Shown here one piece after another: positions 51,787 to 63,611 of a stretch of 64,000 bases of DNA. Made by a program: the position numbers and the translations under genes. Numbering within the stretch: the stretch's first letter is position 1; each line of letters opens with the position of its first letter. This DNA comes from Hormiphora californensis. Its lineage: Eukaryota > Ctenophora > Tentaculata > Cydippida > Pleurobrachiidae. The notes beneath the pieces were generated by a model. The model worked only from the letters and a program-made list of their open reading frames with translations. It did not search any database and was not told the DNA's origin. Location: the NCBI GenBank assembly GCA_020137815.1, contig CM035355.1, positions 2,109,231 through 2,173,230 on the forward strand, in the 5' to 3' direction.

Positions 51787-52944
51787 GAGGGAGGAGCGGA
51801 GTGCACTGAAACATGGGGAGGTGACTTGTGCTGTTTAGAAGCAAATTTACCGATATTTCAAGAACCTGAAGAATGACGGTTGTGGTAGTATGAGCGAGTG
51901 AACTTACCGCTCCTTATCGGGAGCATGCCCTGCAAATGAACTCCCCTTGCAATAAGAGGGTGTTAAGATTTGTGATTATTATCGGTTTTCATATCTTACC
52001 CTTGGTAGACCTGATTGGAATGGTATGGCTGAATTGTGTACCAATACAGGACCTGGGCGAGAGAGCGCGAGCGGCGACAAACAACCACGCCAAACCCACC
52101 AACTAAGAAGCAAACCCATCCCATACCTTACACTAAAGAACAAGGAGCAAACACCCCTTCTCCCTTATTAGGGAGAACAAAACAGCCCTGACACACAAGC
52201 GCACCTATAAAAGTACTAGGGGACCAGAAACCCTTGAACCGCACCCTTTCCCACAGAAAACTCTGCCAGGTCCTGAAATGAGTGCATGGCCTTACCCTTC
52301 CTTGAGCAGAAACGTGCCCTGAAACATGTCTCCTAGAAAAGCTAGAACTATTAATAACAATATCGAGCCGGCTCTACAAATCCCGCTGGGAAGAGTGACC
52401 GCCCTCCTAAATCATATACCACCACACACCAGCACAAGAAGGCTAGCTAGGGTCATTCAGTAAGAAAGGTGTGATAGGGTACTAGGATCCTAACCAGCAA
52501 CCGGGGGGGGGGGGGGGGGGGGCTCAACCAGTAGTGAATAATAATACAATGCAACATGACACAAAACTTATTACCGAACTGACGGTCAGCATACAGGACG
52601 AAACATAGAGAGACAAACAATAAACATGACAGTGATCAGCAGACTGACAACAACGTGACAAGTTTATCTGTTTTGATGCGATGGTTGCTTGTAGATCGAT
52701 GTTTCCAGCTTTACAGGAGGTTGGGTCGGTGTCCTTGTTGAAATACACACACACACTTTTCTCTCACACTATGTAATGTGTGATACTCTCTCAATTATAA
52801 ACAAAATTCAATAAGGTAGGGACAGAGCCCCCAAAGTCGTGCGAAACAAAATATGGCAGTGAAGTTGTGAGCTTCTATCGGTTTGTTCAGACTATAATAG
52901 TTCTACTCTGACAGTCAGGAAGGGGAAGTAGACCGAGGTGATTC

Positions 52945-53033
52945 ATATCCTGTCAGAGCATTCATATCCTGTCAGAGCATTCATATCCTGTCAGAGCGCA
53001 CGAGAACTATGGTCAGAGCATTGGCCTGACAGT
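52945..53033. repeat. Second copy of the CTGTCAG repeat, with 19-bp tandem units
   Basis: Three tandem copies of ATTCATATCCTGTCAGAGC, then the same GCGCACGAGAAC and GGTCAGAGCATTGGCCTGAC as at 48945. It sits 30 bp before the 5' LTR. Confidence 0.65.
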
Positions 53034-53062
53034 TCAATCACACTAGAAGACTCGAGAGATGA

Positions 53063-53499
53063 TGTACGGTCAGCACCCTATTTCAGATCCCTAGCCCCCG
53101 ATTCCATTCATTATGTATTCATTCCATTCAGTATATATTCAACCTGTGATACCACTGTTCGTGCCCCCTGGAGCCGCCACCCTGTCTGCCTCCCCTTAGT
53201 TACAGAGGGGCGGTAACTGGATGGAAGTCCCAGGGCGGGCTAAGTGCATTTACAGCCACAGGTGGTATAGTGATCTAGTTCCCCTCTATTTCACGCTTCA
53301 TGATTCATTGCACCAGGCAGGGCACGTGATCATCGTGGCGACCAATGAGAGTGAAGTATTGCGTTTATAAGAGAGATATCTTGGCTCGCATGGGGGGGAC
53401 GATTGAAGTCAGTCTATTCGAACCACCTAAAACTTTGTCGTTATCTCCTGAAAACCCCCTTCACCACACCCCTACTATTTCACCGACGGTCACCCTACA
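53063..53499 (+). repeat. 5' LTR
   Basis: It carries a CCAAT box (53342-53346), a TATA-like TTTATAA at 53364-53370 and an E-box CACGTG near 53324, the expected ingredients of an LTR promoter. Confidence 0.88.
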
Positions 53500-53630
53500 T
53501 TTGGTGGCCACGCAGGGGCTCTAGTCTTCCTTTATTTGTTCCAGTAAAATCCTAAAATTTTGTTTTGCTTACATTCCTCAGACGTGTGTCTAAGAAATGT
53601 CAATTCTCACCCGGCCTCCGGTTCTGACAT

Positions 53631-54950
53631 TTGCCTGATCCTGATAAAGAGATGATAGCTTATACTGATGCTTCGCTAATTGGCATTGGTGGTCGTATCG
53701 GTCACAACTTGGAAGGTAATTTCCATCCAGTCTCGTATAGCTCCCGAATACTCACTGAGAGAGAACAACGCTGGCCTTCCTTCAAGAGGGAGCTGTTCTC
53801 CCTGTACTACCATATCACCCAAAGATGGAGATACTTTCTAGTTGGGGCTAAGTTCCAAGCCTATATGGATATGAAGGCCATCACTCTGGACGGTTTTATG
53901 AAACACGCTACACAAGCCATTATTCCCCGGTGGCTGATGGAACTCTCGTGCTTTGACTTTAAACTGGAATTCAAAGCTGGCAAGCTTATGGAGGTGCCTG
54001 ACTGTCTTTCCAGGCTTCCTGTTTCTTCGGATGAGCTCTTTGAATGGTGGACTGGACCTACAGGTGATTTGGAACGCCCCGTCCCCTGGAACCCGACTGA
54101 TGATCCTCCGGATGATACTGATCGAGAAGTAGCCTGTATGACTACCGACGCGATACTAGAAAGATCGGATCCGGGCGTGCGCCTGTTTCCCGATTCCTCA
54201 CCTGTTGGTAGATTTGAAAACCCGATTCCTGGTTATTTCAGCACTGAACTACTTGACGCTCAGCAAAGAGATGACAACATCAAGTTGGTAATTACGTGGC
54301 TAGTGGAGGACACTAAACCACCAGTCTCTACTGAACTCACTCCTGAATTGTACTGGTACTGGTGCTACTACAACCACTTGACGGTGAACGGCAAGGGCTT
54401 GTTGTGCTACAAGTACCACCGCCGTAACTCACAGAAGTTTGCAGAGCTCGTGATCCTGCCCCCCGAACTGATAGAATGCAGTGTTAAAGCTCATCATGAC
54501 CTGGATAGTAGTGGCCACCTAGGACCAAAGAAAACTGTTGAAAGGATATACCTGGTCCAGCATGAAAGGTACCCGGGTAAGGAACTGGTGGTTCATTCCA
54601 ACACTATGAAATTAATTCGAGACGACCTGAGATTTACTAAAGATGGGCCGCTGATCGAAGGTGATGACTCTGACTCTGAGGAGGAAATAATTTCCCACTA
54701 CTCCTCTGAACCGGTTCCTGGTGACCCCGTTCCAGATGCTAGGAACGGATGTGAACCCGATTATCAATTACTAGATACAACGGAAGGGTGTGTGCCCAAC
54801 TCCGTTCCTGATATCTCTGCCGGGCGTGTGCCTGAAAACCTAGGCCAAGCAGCTATGAAGGGTGTGCGCCTAGTGACCTGGTCGTGGAGGAGAACATCGT
54901 ACCCACGAGTTCTGAGGTACTCAGCGATGACGGCAAGGGAGCTACTGTGA
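53631..54950 (+). pseudogene. Retrotransposon pol fragment: RNase H and start of integrase
   Basis: A 439-codon open frame. Its first ~135 residues are a Ty3/gypsy RNase H: AYTDASLIGIGGRI with the catalytic Asp, PSFKRELFSLYY with the catalytic Glu, the aspartate of YMDMKAI, and the closing signature FKAGKLMEVPDCLSRLP. Residues about 285-305 (VKAHHDLDSSGHLGPKKTVE) resemble the integrase zinc-binding start. The rest is acidic and Pro-rich with no catalytic integrase core. The frame has no ATG and is interrupted just upstream by a stop and a frame change, so it is a remnant rather than a working polyprotein. Confidence 0.85.
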
Positions 54951-55485
54951 AACGAGACTACAATCTGAAGAAACGTCCAACCGGTTAGAGTATCCTATCT
55001 ACCAAATACGTGAGTTGTAATCGCCTAATACTAATATGAACTGTGAATGACAGCTGAATACTCACCTTTTTACACTAGAGCGATTAGTAATGAACAGTTA
55101 TAATGGGATTAGTAAAGAACAGTTATCATATGAAATATGCAAATGAAAGCGACAGTATATTCTAACTATGTCAAGATATATAATATATAATGTGCAAGTA
55201 CACATATCCGTGTAGCGAATATTCTAACCCCGTGCATGATGTTATCCTAAACGTGCTGTTTCCCTGCCTGGGGTTGCCCTACTCTGCCATACCTCACCTA
55301 ACCCCTCATCACATGTGTAGGTTCATTAAGATCGCAACTGTATAAGCGATAGTTTGATATGTAAAGTTATAATTATTTCCTTCGGGTCATACTTTAGTCT
55401 GGTATACTACCACCCAATCAGCGCTGACTTTCGTAGTATCTGGACAGTATGATCTCGATGCCTGCGCAGGCCCTATATATACAGT

Positions 55486-55680
55486 AGATTTTAGAAACGT
55501 GAAAGAGAAAGAAATGTGAAATGAAATGTGAAATGAAATGTGAAATGAGATGTGAAATGAAATGTGAAATGAAATGTGAAAGTGAAAGAAACGTGAAACG
55601 TTTTGAAATGTGAATTGAAACGAAATATGTGAAACGTTTTGAAATGTGAATTGAAACGATATATTGAAATGAGAATTCAA
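55486..55680 (+). repeat. Tandem repeat of GAAATGTGAAAT-type units
   Basis: Direct repeats of about 10-12 bp (GAAATGTGAAAT and variants) fill the region before the 3' LTR and grade into longer AACGTTTTGAAATGTGAATT units. The minus-strand open frame over it is a translation of the repeat. Confidence 0.75.
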
Positions 55681-55891
55681 GTGCCGAGAAAGTGCAGTTG
55701 AGATTGAATATTGAATTGAATTGAGTGTGAGTACACTCAATTGAAGTTGCGATACCTATAAAGTGTGATGAACGATGAAAAGTGAGGGGATGAACCTAAA
55801 TAAAAGTATATTTGTAGCTTTAGATAGCCAGGGTTAGATTTATTTAGACCGGGAGTGGGGGATCTAGGGCTGCCGTACAGCGGGGGGTGGA

Positions 55892-56328
55892 TGTACGGTC
55901 AGCACCCTATTTCAGATCCCTAGCCCCCGATTCCATTCATTATGTATTCATTCCATTCAGTATATATTCAACCTGTGATACCACTGTTCGTGCCCCCTGG
56001 AGCCGCCACCCTGTCTGCCTCCCCTTAGTTACAGAGGGGCGGTAACTGGATGGAAGTCCCAGGGCGGGCTAAGTGCATTTACAGCCACAGGTGGTATAGT
56101 GATCTAGTTCCCCTCTATTTCACGCTTCATGATTCATTGCACCAGGCAGGGCACGTGATCATCGTGGCGACCAATGAGAGTGAAGTATTGCGTTTATAAG
56201 AGAGATATCTTGGCTCGCATGGGGGGGACGATTGAAGTCAGTCTATTCGAACCACCTAAAACTTTGTCGTTATCTCCTGAAAACCCCCTTCACCACACCC
56301 CTACTATTTCACCGACGGTCACCCTACA
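55892..56328 (+). repeat. 3' LTR
   Basis: Base-for-base copy of 53063-53499 as far as I can read. Identity between LTRs implies recent insertion. Confidence 0.88.
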
Positions 56329-57053
56329 ATGAAACCAAAAAGAGCTGTATATATAGAAATATTTGTTATGTTCTAACCCTCCTTTACATTTGTAAAGGAA
56401 GGTTAGGAGCTCGCGAAAAGCTGTCTGGCGCCGCCGACCCCATCTGAGCGCACTGATGTTGAGAATCGAATGGGGTATGGCGCCGCCATACAGGCGACAA
56501 GGGGCTCGAGCTAGGCAAAGAATTATAGGAAGTTGTCTAGCTTACATAATACATAGCACGGAAAATTGTTGAGTAAGAGGTGGAGAACAAACGGAAAACG
56601 GAGTTATAACGAGACATGGTGTCTGTACTAATACACATGGCGTCTGTACTAATACAGCACATAACGCAATATTTAACCAGGTGTTGAGTCCCCTGACAGT
56701 TCAATAGAAACCTTCCGTTCCCAGCTGACAGAAACAGGGCCTTCACAGCTGACAATATAAGCTGCCGGATATTTGATGTAGTCTTGAGTTAGACAAAGAC
56801 GTGTACCGAATGTGTAAATATGATGTTATAGACATGCAAAAATTTAACATAACGGCATAGATCTAACAGCAAATTAATAAGTTAGATTATGCCCCAGAGT
56901 CAAAACACAAGTCGAGAAAGGAAAAAAGAAAGTGAAAGTTGTATTACAGAGTTGACAGCCAAATAGGCTCCGCGGCAAGATTATGACAGTTTTGGTTGTT
57001 AGACAGTGGACAAGACGTGTCAACTTTAAATTTACTGTAGATCTGTAGTGATA

Positions 57054-57424
57054 GGTAGGCGGTAAATGTTAACCAGATCTGTGAGAATTTCGAACATTTT
57101 TGCCCATAACTCAGCCATTTCTTGACCAATTTGCAAAATCTTTGCCTCATTGGAAAGAGGACATTGAGATCTCTCAAATGAGCTTAAAAAATGAAAATTG
57201 GCGCAAATTGCGTGGCGTGGTGGCGAAAACGCGCATTTTGCGCCATGACGCCGCGCATTTTGCGCTGATTTTAGTTTCATCGGGCTCATTTGAAAGAGCT
57301 CAATGTCCTCTTTCCAACGCGCCCAAGATTTTGCAAATTGGTCAAGAAATGACTGAGTTATGGACAAAAACGTGGTTTTGCACGTACGTTTTCTCTCAGA
57401 TCTGGTTAACATTTACCGCCTACC
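57054..57424. mobile_element. Foldback MITE with 9-bp target duplication (MULE-like)
   Basis: A 371-bp element with inverted ends GGTAGGCGGTAAATGTTAAC, flanked by GTAGTGATA at 57045-57053 and 57425-57433. A 9-bp duplication is typical of Mutator-like elements. Its interior (GGAAAGAGGACATTGAG, GCGCAAATTGCG) resembles that of 21298-21691. Confidence 0.85.
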
Positions 57425-57885
57425 GTAGTGATAGTATCACTGATACGTGACAGGGACGTAGCTAATAATTCAGTAATCTGTCTTACTCTGCACATCACGT
57501 TCTATGAACTTTGTACTGTATGACAGGCGTGACAAATATAATGGTTGAGTTAGGACAGGAGAAGAATTAGAGAGACACTTCTGTGCTTGAGATATATATC
57601 GGAAATAGCATGAGCCCTGAAGTGATAATCTGTCTGAGTTATGACGCAGGCACTATAGTAGCACAATGCGTGACAGCCTAATTACGAAGAGTGCACAATT
57701 GAATTGCAACTAGTAACATAGCTTTGTAATAATATAACAACGTCATGATGATGTATCACATACACAATGTGATGGAGAGTTGATGGAGTGATATCAAATA
57801 AGTACACTCAGTACCACTACCACATAAAGAGTGAGAGTGGTATGATGATTCATCGCATGAGAGTGGTATGATGATTCATCATTGA

Positions 57886-57926
57886 TGTCTCATGCTCAGG
57901 GTTTATTGAACCCTGAGCATGAGACA
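57886..57926. repeat. 18-bp perfect hairpin
   Basis: TGTCTCATGCTCAGGGTT, a 5-base loop and its exact complement, just after a direct repeat of GAGAGTGGTATGATGATTCA. Confidence 0.8.
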
Positions 57927-58308
57927 TGGTCTTGAGTGAATGAGACAGAGATAGTGAATATCATGTGATCTACTGATCGTGATAAGATTGGTAGAAAATT
58001 CTGTACTTTCACTGGGATAATTAGGTTCACTGAAAAAACTGTATCTTTTTTAAGAAAACAAAATCATATCAGTGTTACACACTTCAAATCACAGCACCGA
58101 AAGTTCATTTTCTCCATAGCATAGAGTCCATACTGATACGGAATACTATCATTGCGACAGTCGACAAGCTTATTTTCACACACTTATAATCCACTTATTC
58201 CACACAGTGTGTCTCTCGTTTTAGTCTCGGCGCTCATTATATGTCATGCCTAGACTCATACCACTTCTATCATTTTCCTCTCACACAGTTTTCATAACAA
58301 ACAAGGTT

Positions 58309-59526
58309 TCATCCTTGTCCCTTGATCAGGGACAAAATGTGTTTTTCCCTCTGGTGAGCGTTATCCCTCCTCCGTTTTAGCGCTGGAAAGGGCGCCCTGT
58401 ACTCCAAAAACAAGCTCAATTTCTTCTTCTCCGGGGTAGTAGATCGAGGCGAGAAGGGAGATGATGATATGGTGGTGCTAGGAACGGGGGAGGGTTGCCC
58501 AACAAGGGTTTTAACTCGTGCAATGTGTTCTTGGACCCGCTCCAGGGAGGGAACAGGGCAGAGTGTTTCATATCGGGGAGATGGAGGTGGTTGTCGGGGT
58601 GCTCTAGCAGAGATTCCACCATTGGTTGATGTCTGCAGGGGTCAGATAGGGAGGGTGAGATATGTATCAGCATCACAGTTGGTGAGCAAGGGGCTCAACA
58701 ACATCACAGCGGAAACATGCTTCACACACAGATATATTCTTCAGAACTTCTGGTCAAGTGATCATCACTCAAACATATAGGTTGCAAATAATGAAAAGTA
58801 GCTTGAAAAAGTATATTGTGAAAATGGGGCAGCATTTATGAAGACAAGGATTATTACAAAATGAACATTGAAGGAGCAAGCTACATAAAACATCATTAAT
58901 CGTGAATTTCCAAGGAAGTCAAGTCCAAAGTGAGATTGTAAACAGAAGGGGAAATCAGTTGATACATTGGTACAGTTAGTTTATATACTCAGCGAAAAGG
59001 GGGCAAAACGTGGCAGATGAAGACTTGAATAAAATACACGTTTATCCATGACAGGATGAGGAAGGTGGGGAGGGATGAGAGAGAGAAAGAAAAAGAGAGA
59101 CAGAGAGAGAGAGGGGTAGGAAAATAGAGAAAGATAGAGAGGGGAAAAGATAGAGATATAGGCCAAATTAGGGAGGTAGAGAGAGATGAGTAGATAGATA
59201 TACCTGTAGCAAGGAAGAAGCTACTTATTGGAATAGATAGGAAAAGGTGCCAACATTCACATACCTATAGACCCAGCCTGCTAACACGTATACACGATTC
59301 ACAAGTACAAATAAGTAGAGAAAGTAGTGTTCTGATTTGAGGAATGTCGAGTGAGTGACTTTTGGCGACTTTTTTGACATGGTTTTGTGACCGTTTTGGA
59401 GTTAAATGACCAACCAAAGTTTAACTTCAATGTGATCACTGAATTGCCTATTAATTGAAATCATATTCTTGACCATAATTTTTTTCATTTATGTCTATCG
59501 TGAGAAAACGAGAGAGAGAGAAAGAT

Positions 59527-59585
<59 letters not shown>

Positions 59586-62500
59586 GAGAGAGAGAGAGAG
59601 AGAGAAAGAGAGGGAGAGAGAGAAAGAGGGAGAGAGAGGGAGAACAGAGGTCAGAGAGTGATACGATGATAGCAGGTACGTTTCAGGTGCGTCGACATAA
59701 GACCATCTTAATCTTGTTATGTTTATTCACCGGGCGTATGCCAGAAAATGAAATAATGCTACAGCAGTACAGACAGCTAGAGAAACGGAAAGAGACACTG
59801 GGAAATTGAACAAAAGACGTGCAGGAAATACCATTGATATCTTTAGCACACAAAATGCACACATGCGTGCAATGCAAAGCATTGAGAAATATCGACATCT
59901 GTATAATTCACGTGCACAATGGTATATTTACCTGTACTGGTACTGGTTGTTTCCCCGCAGTCATATTTGAAATATTATTTCTCTCTTCTATCCGAGCTCC
60001 GAGGGCTGCCACCGCTCTCTTTCTCAGCAGATTTGTTTTGAATTGCTCTGTAGCCAGAACGGAAAACAGAAAGCCCCGACTTGGCTTTTTCGGGGCTTCT
60101 TCTGGCACAGGTTCTGGGTCTTTGGTGGGCTCAACCTAAACACACGGAAATAGGATATTAAGGGTACGCTAACCAAAATTTTTTTTCGAGTGCAGGGAAA
60201 TCTCTCACCGTAGGGTTGTAGGCCATGCCAAGGAGACCTCAAATATGCAATTTTAGCCCTTAAGTCGAATTCATATTTTTGCTACAGCTGTTTAAAAAAT
60301 GTCCTGTAAATACGTTTTTGGCATCTCAAAAAAATTATTTTAAAGATAGGAGCATGAAAATTTGGGGATTTGAAGAGGACATGAAGGTGAATAACCACAA
60401 AAATTTTTTTTGCAATCCGAGCTGATTTCCGGTCCTGAGATGGATTTCTTTTTTTCCACTTTAACGCCCTATTTGGCAAAGTTCCGAAAACATGTGAAAG
60501 CTGTAAATTGGTGAAAAGTTGCGTCTAACGATTATCTAAGTGGCCATAAATTTTGGGCGTGTCCTTATTTGAGATACGCTGTACAGAGGTTTTTTTGTGA
60601 AAGCCGTCATTTTAGAAATAAATAAATTCCCTGTATCTCAAAAACGACTGATCGTAGAGACCTGAGACTATGCTTAAACGATTCAGAAGGTCCGATTTTG
60701 GGGGGGTCTTCTGAGAGACATTTTGCTCTTACTTCAACCGTTTTTGCTGTAATTGCGAAAAACAAATTCTATGAAAAGGGCAAAAGCTAAAATCCAATAT
60801 CCTGTAATTAGGGAATTTTAGCTAAGAAAGGACCGAAACTATGGAAAAATGTGTAACAAGCTACTTTCTTCACTATTTGGTCCATATGTGTCCCTATAAT
60901 CACCAAAAACAAAATCACAAAAAATCCACGATGGCGAAGATGGATTTTTGTTTTTCGCAATTACAGCAAAAACGGTTGAAGTAGGAGCAAAATGTCTCTC
61001 AGAAGACCCCCCCAAAATCGGACCTTCTGAATCGTTTAAGCATAGTCTCAGGTCTCTACGATCAGTCGTTTTTGAGATACAGGGAATTTATTTATTTCTG
61101 AAATGACGGCTTTCACAAAAAAACCTCTGTACAGCTTATCTCAAATAAGGACGCGCCCAAAATTTATGGCCATATGGAGAATCGTTAGACGCAACTTTTG
61201 ACCAATTTACAGCTTTCACATATTTTCGGAACTTGGCCAAATATGGCGTTAAAGTCAAAAAAAAGAAATCCATCTCAGGACCGGAAATCAGCTCGGATTT
61301 CAAAAACATTTTTTGTGGCTACTCACCTCTTTGTCCTCTTCAAATCCACAAATTTTTATGATCCTATCTTTACAAATGTATTTTTAAGATGCCAAAAACT
61401 TATTTTCAGTTCATTTTTCAAGCAGCTGTAGCAAAAATATGAATTCGACTTGAGAGCTCAAATTGCATATTTGAGGTCTCCTTGGCATGGCCTACAACCC
61501 TACGGTGAGAGATTTCCCTGCACTCGAAAAAAAATTTTGGTTAGCGTACCCTTAAATGTAGGGAACAGAAAATTAACAATGACAAATCATGAAATATGTC
61601 TAGCTATCAGAAAAAATGGTGCTAATATAAATATCGTTCAAGAAGAGTTAAAACTGTTTGAGTGCTTGATCAATCAAGTATGACGCGAGATTGCATTAAG
61701 TGCACGATCATTGAAAAAACAAGAGAAATCAAAAAGACGATCACGCAACTGTAAAGGATTCTATGTCCCTCTCTCTATCCCTCCTTCTTTCTGTAAATCT
61801 AGTGCGGCCACGGTGTTTACATGCAGTCACAGTCCCCCCTCTCTCTCTATTTCTCTCTCTCTCTCTGTCTTTCTCGTTTTTCCATCTATTAACCTTCATA
61901 AATTGCTCTTTTTTCGACTTTAAAAACAGCAGATACCACATCCCCCTGCATTGAATGTTCGGATGCACGTAATGATATCTTAGGGAAGAACTACATCACA
62001 ATCCATGCGGCCGCGGGAGAGATGGAGGGATAAGGAATGAAAGCGGCATTTGGCGGTATATCGACGTTAAACAGAGGGCACTTACAAACCCGGTATGATC
62101 ATAGCAATGGTAAGTACCCCCGGGCCCACAGTTAATACTATAGCATGTATTGAACTATGATGTTAATAAAAAGGACAGATAAAATGTAGATGAAGCATGG
62201 ATTGAAGCACGTTTATAGATCAAAGGAAATATGGTTGAAGTTATCATAGAAAGATACCGTGTCGTGGTACCGCCACTCATAGATATGCTATGAACTAGCC
62301 GACTATGCAGGATTATGATAGTTTGTTGGATGGACTATGTGTCTCTACTCTTTAGCCATGTCTTTACTCTTTAGCTGACTAGTTTGATGGGCCGAATCAA
62401 ACGGAGGGGAACTAAACATACCTGGTCTTGTTTGGATTGAGAAAGGGTAGAAGTACTCTTGGGACAGACAAACCAACTCGCAACAATATCGTCGTTACTT

Positions 62501-63611
62501 GTCTGAAAACAAGATGGGAATTATTCAGAGGAATCAGGAGAAACTTTCGAGAAAAACAGCAGAATGATCAGTTCAATTGAAATGGTGGTCGGAGAAAGAG
62601 GTGATCTTGATGAAGAATGATCGTACAAAATCACAAAATGAAAGAGTTTGAAATATATTACAATTGAAGTTGGGGAATCCTCAACACTTGCTTTCGGAAC
62701 CAGTCTCTTGTGAAGGTCAGTAAGGGTCGCTGATAGAACTTTGAAACCTTCAGGGGGTGGGAATAATTAGTGGTCACTGTGATTGTTGTAGGACAATTTC
62801 TGGCCAAGTGTCACTAATATTTTCAAGATATCTATCAGTGAACAGATATCTATCAGTGAACACACTTCACAGATCAGTAGAACTAGAAGGACACCTGTGT
62901 CAAGGTGTGCACGATGTGATGAATACTACACACATGTGTAATACTGCAGTGTGAGAGTGAAGTAAACCAGACACGTGGTAGCCCGTAGTGGCTAGTGTTC
63001 ATTACAACTGATCACGTGACATATATATAACCTGTGATCACAAAATCTCACTGAAAATATCCACCTAAACTGTCTACTGGGATTCATCTCCTTGGCAAGG
63101 GCTCAAGGCGCGGCATTACTACCGACAAGAGGAGGGGCTGCAAGAAACTAAAAAGTATCGCCATGACCCACCTAGACTTGGTCCATCTTGTTTGATCATC
63201 AGCATGTTAGAGTTAACAGAAGGTCTCCGTTTATTTCTCTGTTGGTTACTGGACAGCATTGATCCTCTACCTCCTCTACCTCCCCCGTCATCTAGCATTA
63301 TCTAAAGAGAGAGGATGGGATGGTTAGAATGAAAATATTTTGTCAGCAGAAATTTGTCTAGAGACTCTAGTGTGTGCCCTCTTTTAATTCCCCGGCAGAG
63401 TGAGTTGAGGGAGTAGAGGGTACACAAAAACTTGACGAGCAGAAACTCAAATAGAGGAGTAATAAAGGAAATCTTTCTTTAAAATTCAAATATGGACCTA
63501 TATTTTGGATGTCCAATTTGACCGTACCTCTTTGAGGGCCTGATTGCTGAAGACCTCTGTATCAAGAGCCCTGGATATGTCGAACTTTATTTGGGGCTGC
63601 TGGGAAGGCAT
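58309..63611 (-). CDS. Unrecognised 302-residue protein, complete six-exon gene
   Basis: Minus-strand exons: 63611-63528 (start MPSQQPQIKFDISRALDTE), 63301-63172, 62747-62662, 62502-62422, 60135-59932 and 58632-58309 (stop TGA). All phases agree and total 909 nt. The protein is hydrophilic. It has a Gly/Arg patch (DDGGGRGGRG), a helical basic stretch KPSRGFLFSVLATEQF followed by NLLRKRAVAALGARIEERN, a Pro-rich segment RAPRQPPPSPRYE, a helix SLERVQEHIARVKTLV, and a basic C-terminus RAPFPALKRRRDNAHQR. No signal peptide, membrane segment or known domain was seen. A foldback transposon sits in intron 4, ending 26 bp from exon 5. Function is unknown; it may be a scaffold or nuclear protein, but nothing proves that. 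Confidence 0.7.
59508..59645 (+). repeat. (GA)n-rich array
   Basis: GA units with AAAG/GGGA interruptions in intron 5 of the unrecognised 302-residue gene. A related array is at 59070-59165. Confidence 0.9.
60162..61551. mobile_element. 1.39 kb foldback element at a TTAA site
   Basis: Arms of about 605 bp (60162-60768 and 60946-61551) flank a 180-bp unique centre. The ends read TTAAGGGTACGC and GCGTACCCTTAA, consistent with a TTAA (piggyBac-type) or TA target. Mirror-image open frames in the arms are not genes. It lies in intron 4 of the unrecognised 302-residue gene. Confidence 0.85.

Larger units (their letters stand above)
53063..56328 (+). mobile_element. Ty3/gypsy-type LTR retrotransposon, young but internally deleted
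   Basis: Two direct LTRs (53063-53499 and 55892-56328, 437 bp each, apparently identical) begin TGTAC and end CTACA. A 4-bp target duplication ATGA flanks the element. A purine tract (GCGGGGGGTGGA) precedes the 3' LTR, and a primer-binding-like TTTGGTGGCCACGCAGGGG follows the 5' LTR. Only 2.4 kb lie between the LTRs. Gag, protease, most of the reverse transcriptase and the integrase core are missing, so it cannot move by itself. Confidence 0.9.
56329..58308. other. Non-coding stretch after the LTR element
   Basis: Starts with a 34-bp match, inverted, to about 3750-3790 (TAACCCTCCTTTACATTTGT), a dispersed palindromic repeat. It also holds the MULE-like MITE and the 18-bp hairpin. No gene seen. 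Confidence 0.5.

Noticed and set aside
57886-57926. MicroRNA precursor
   Set aside because: The stem is only 18 bp with a 5-base loop, too short for a precursor.
60282-61431. Lys-rich pair of frames ending in TFFKQL or SSFFKQL
   Set aside because: Again mirror images in the arms of a foldback element.
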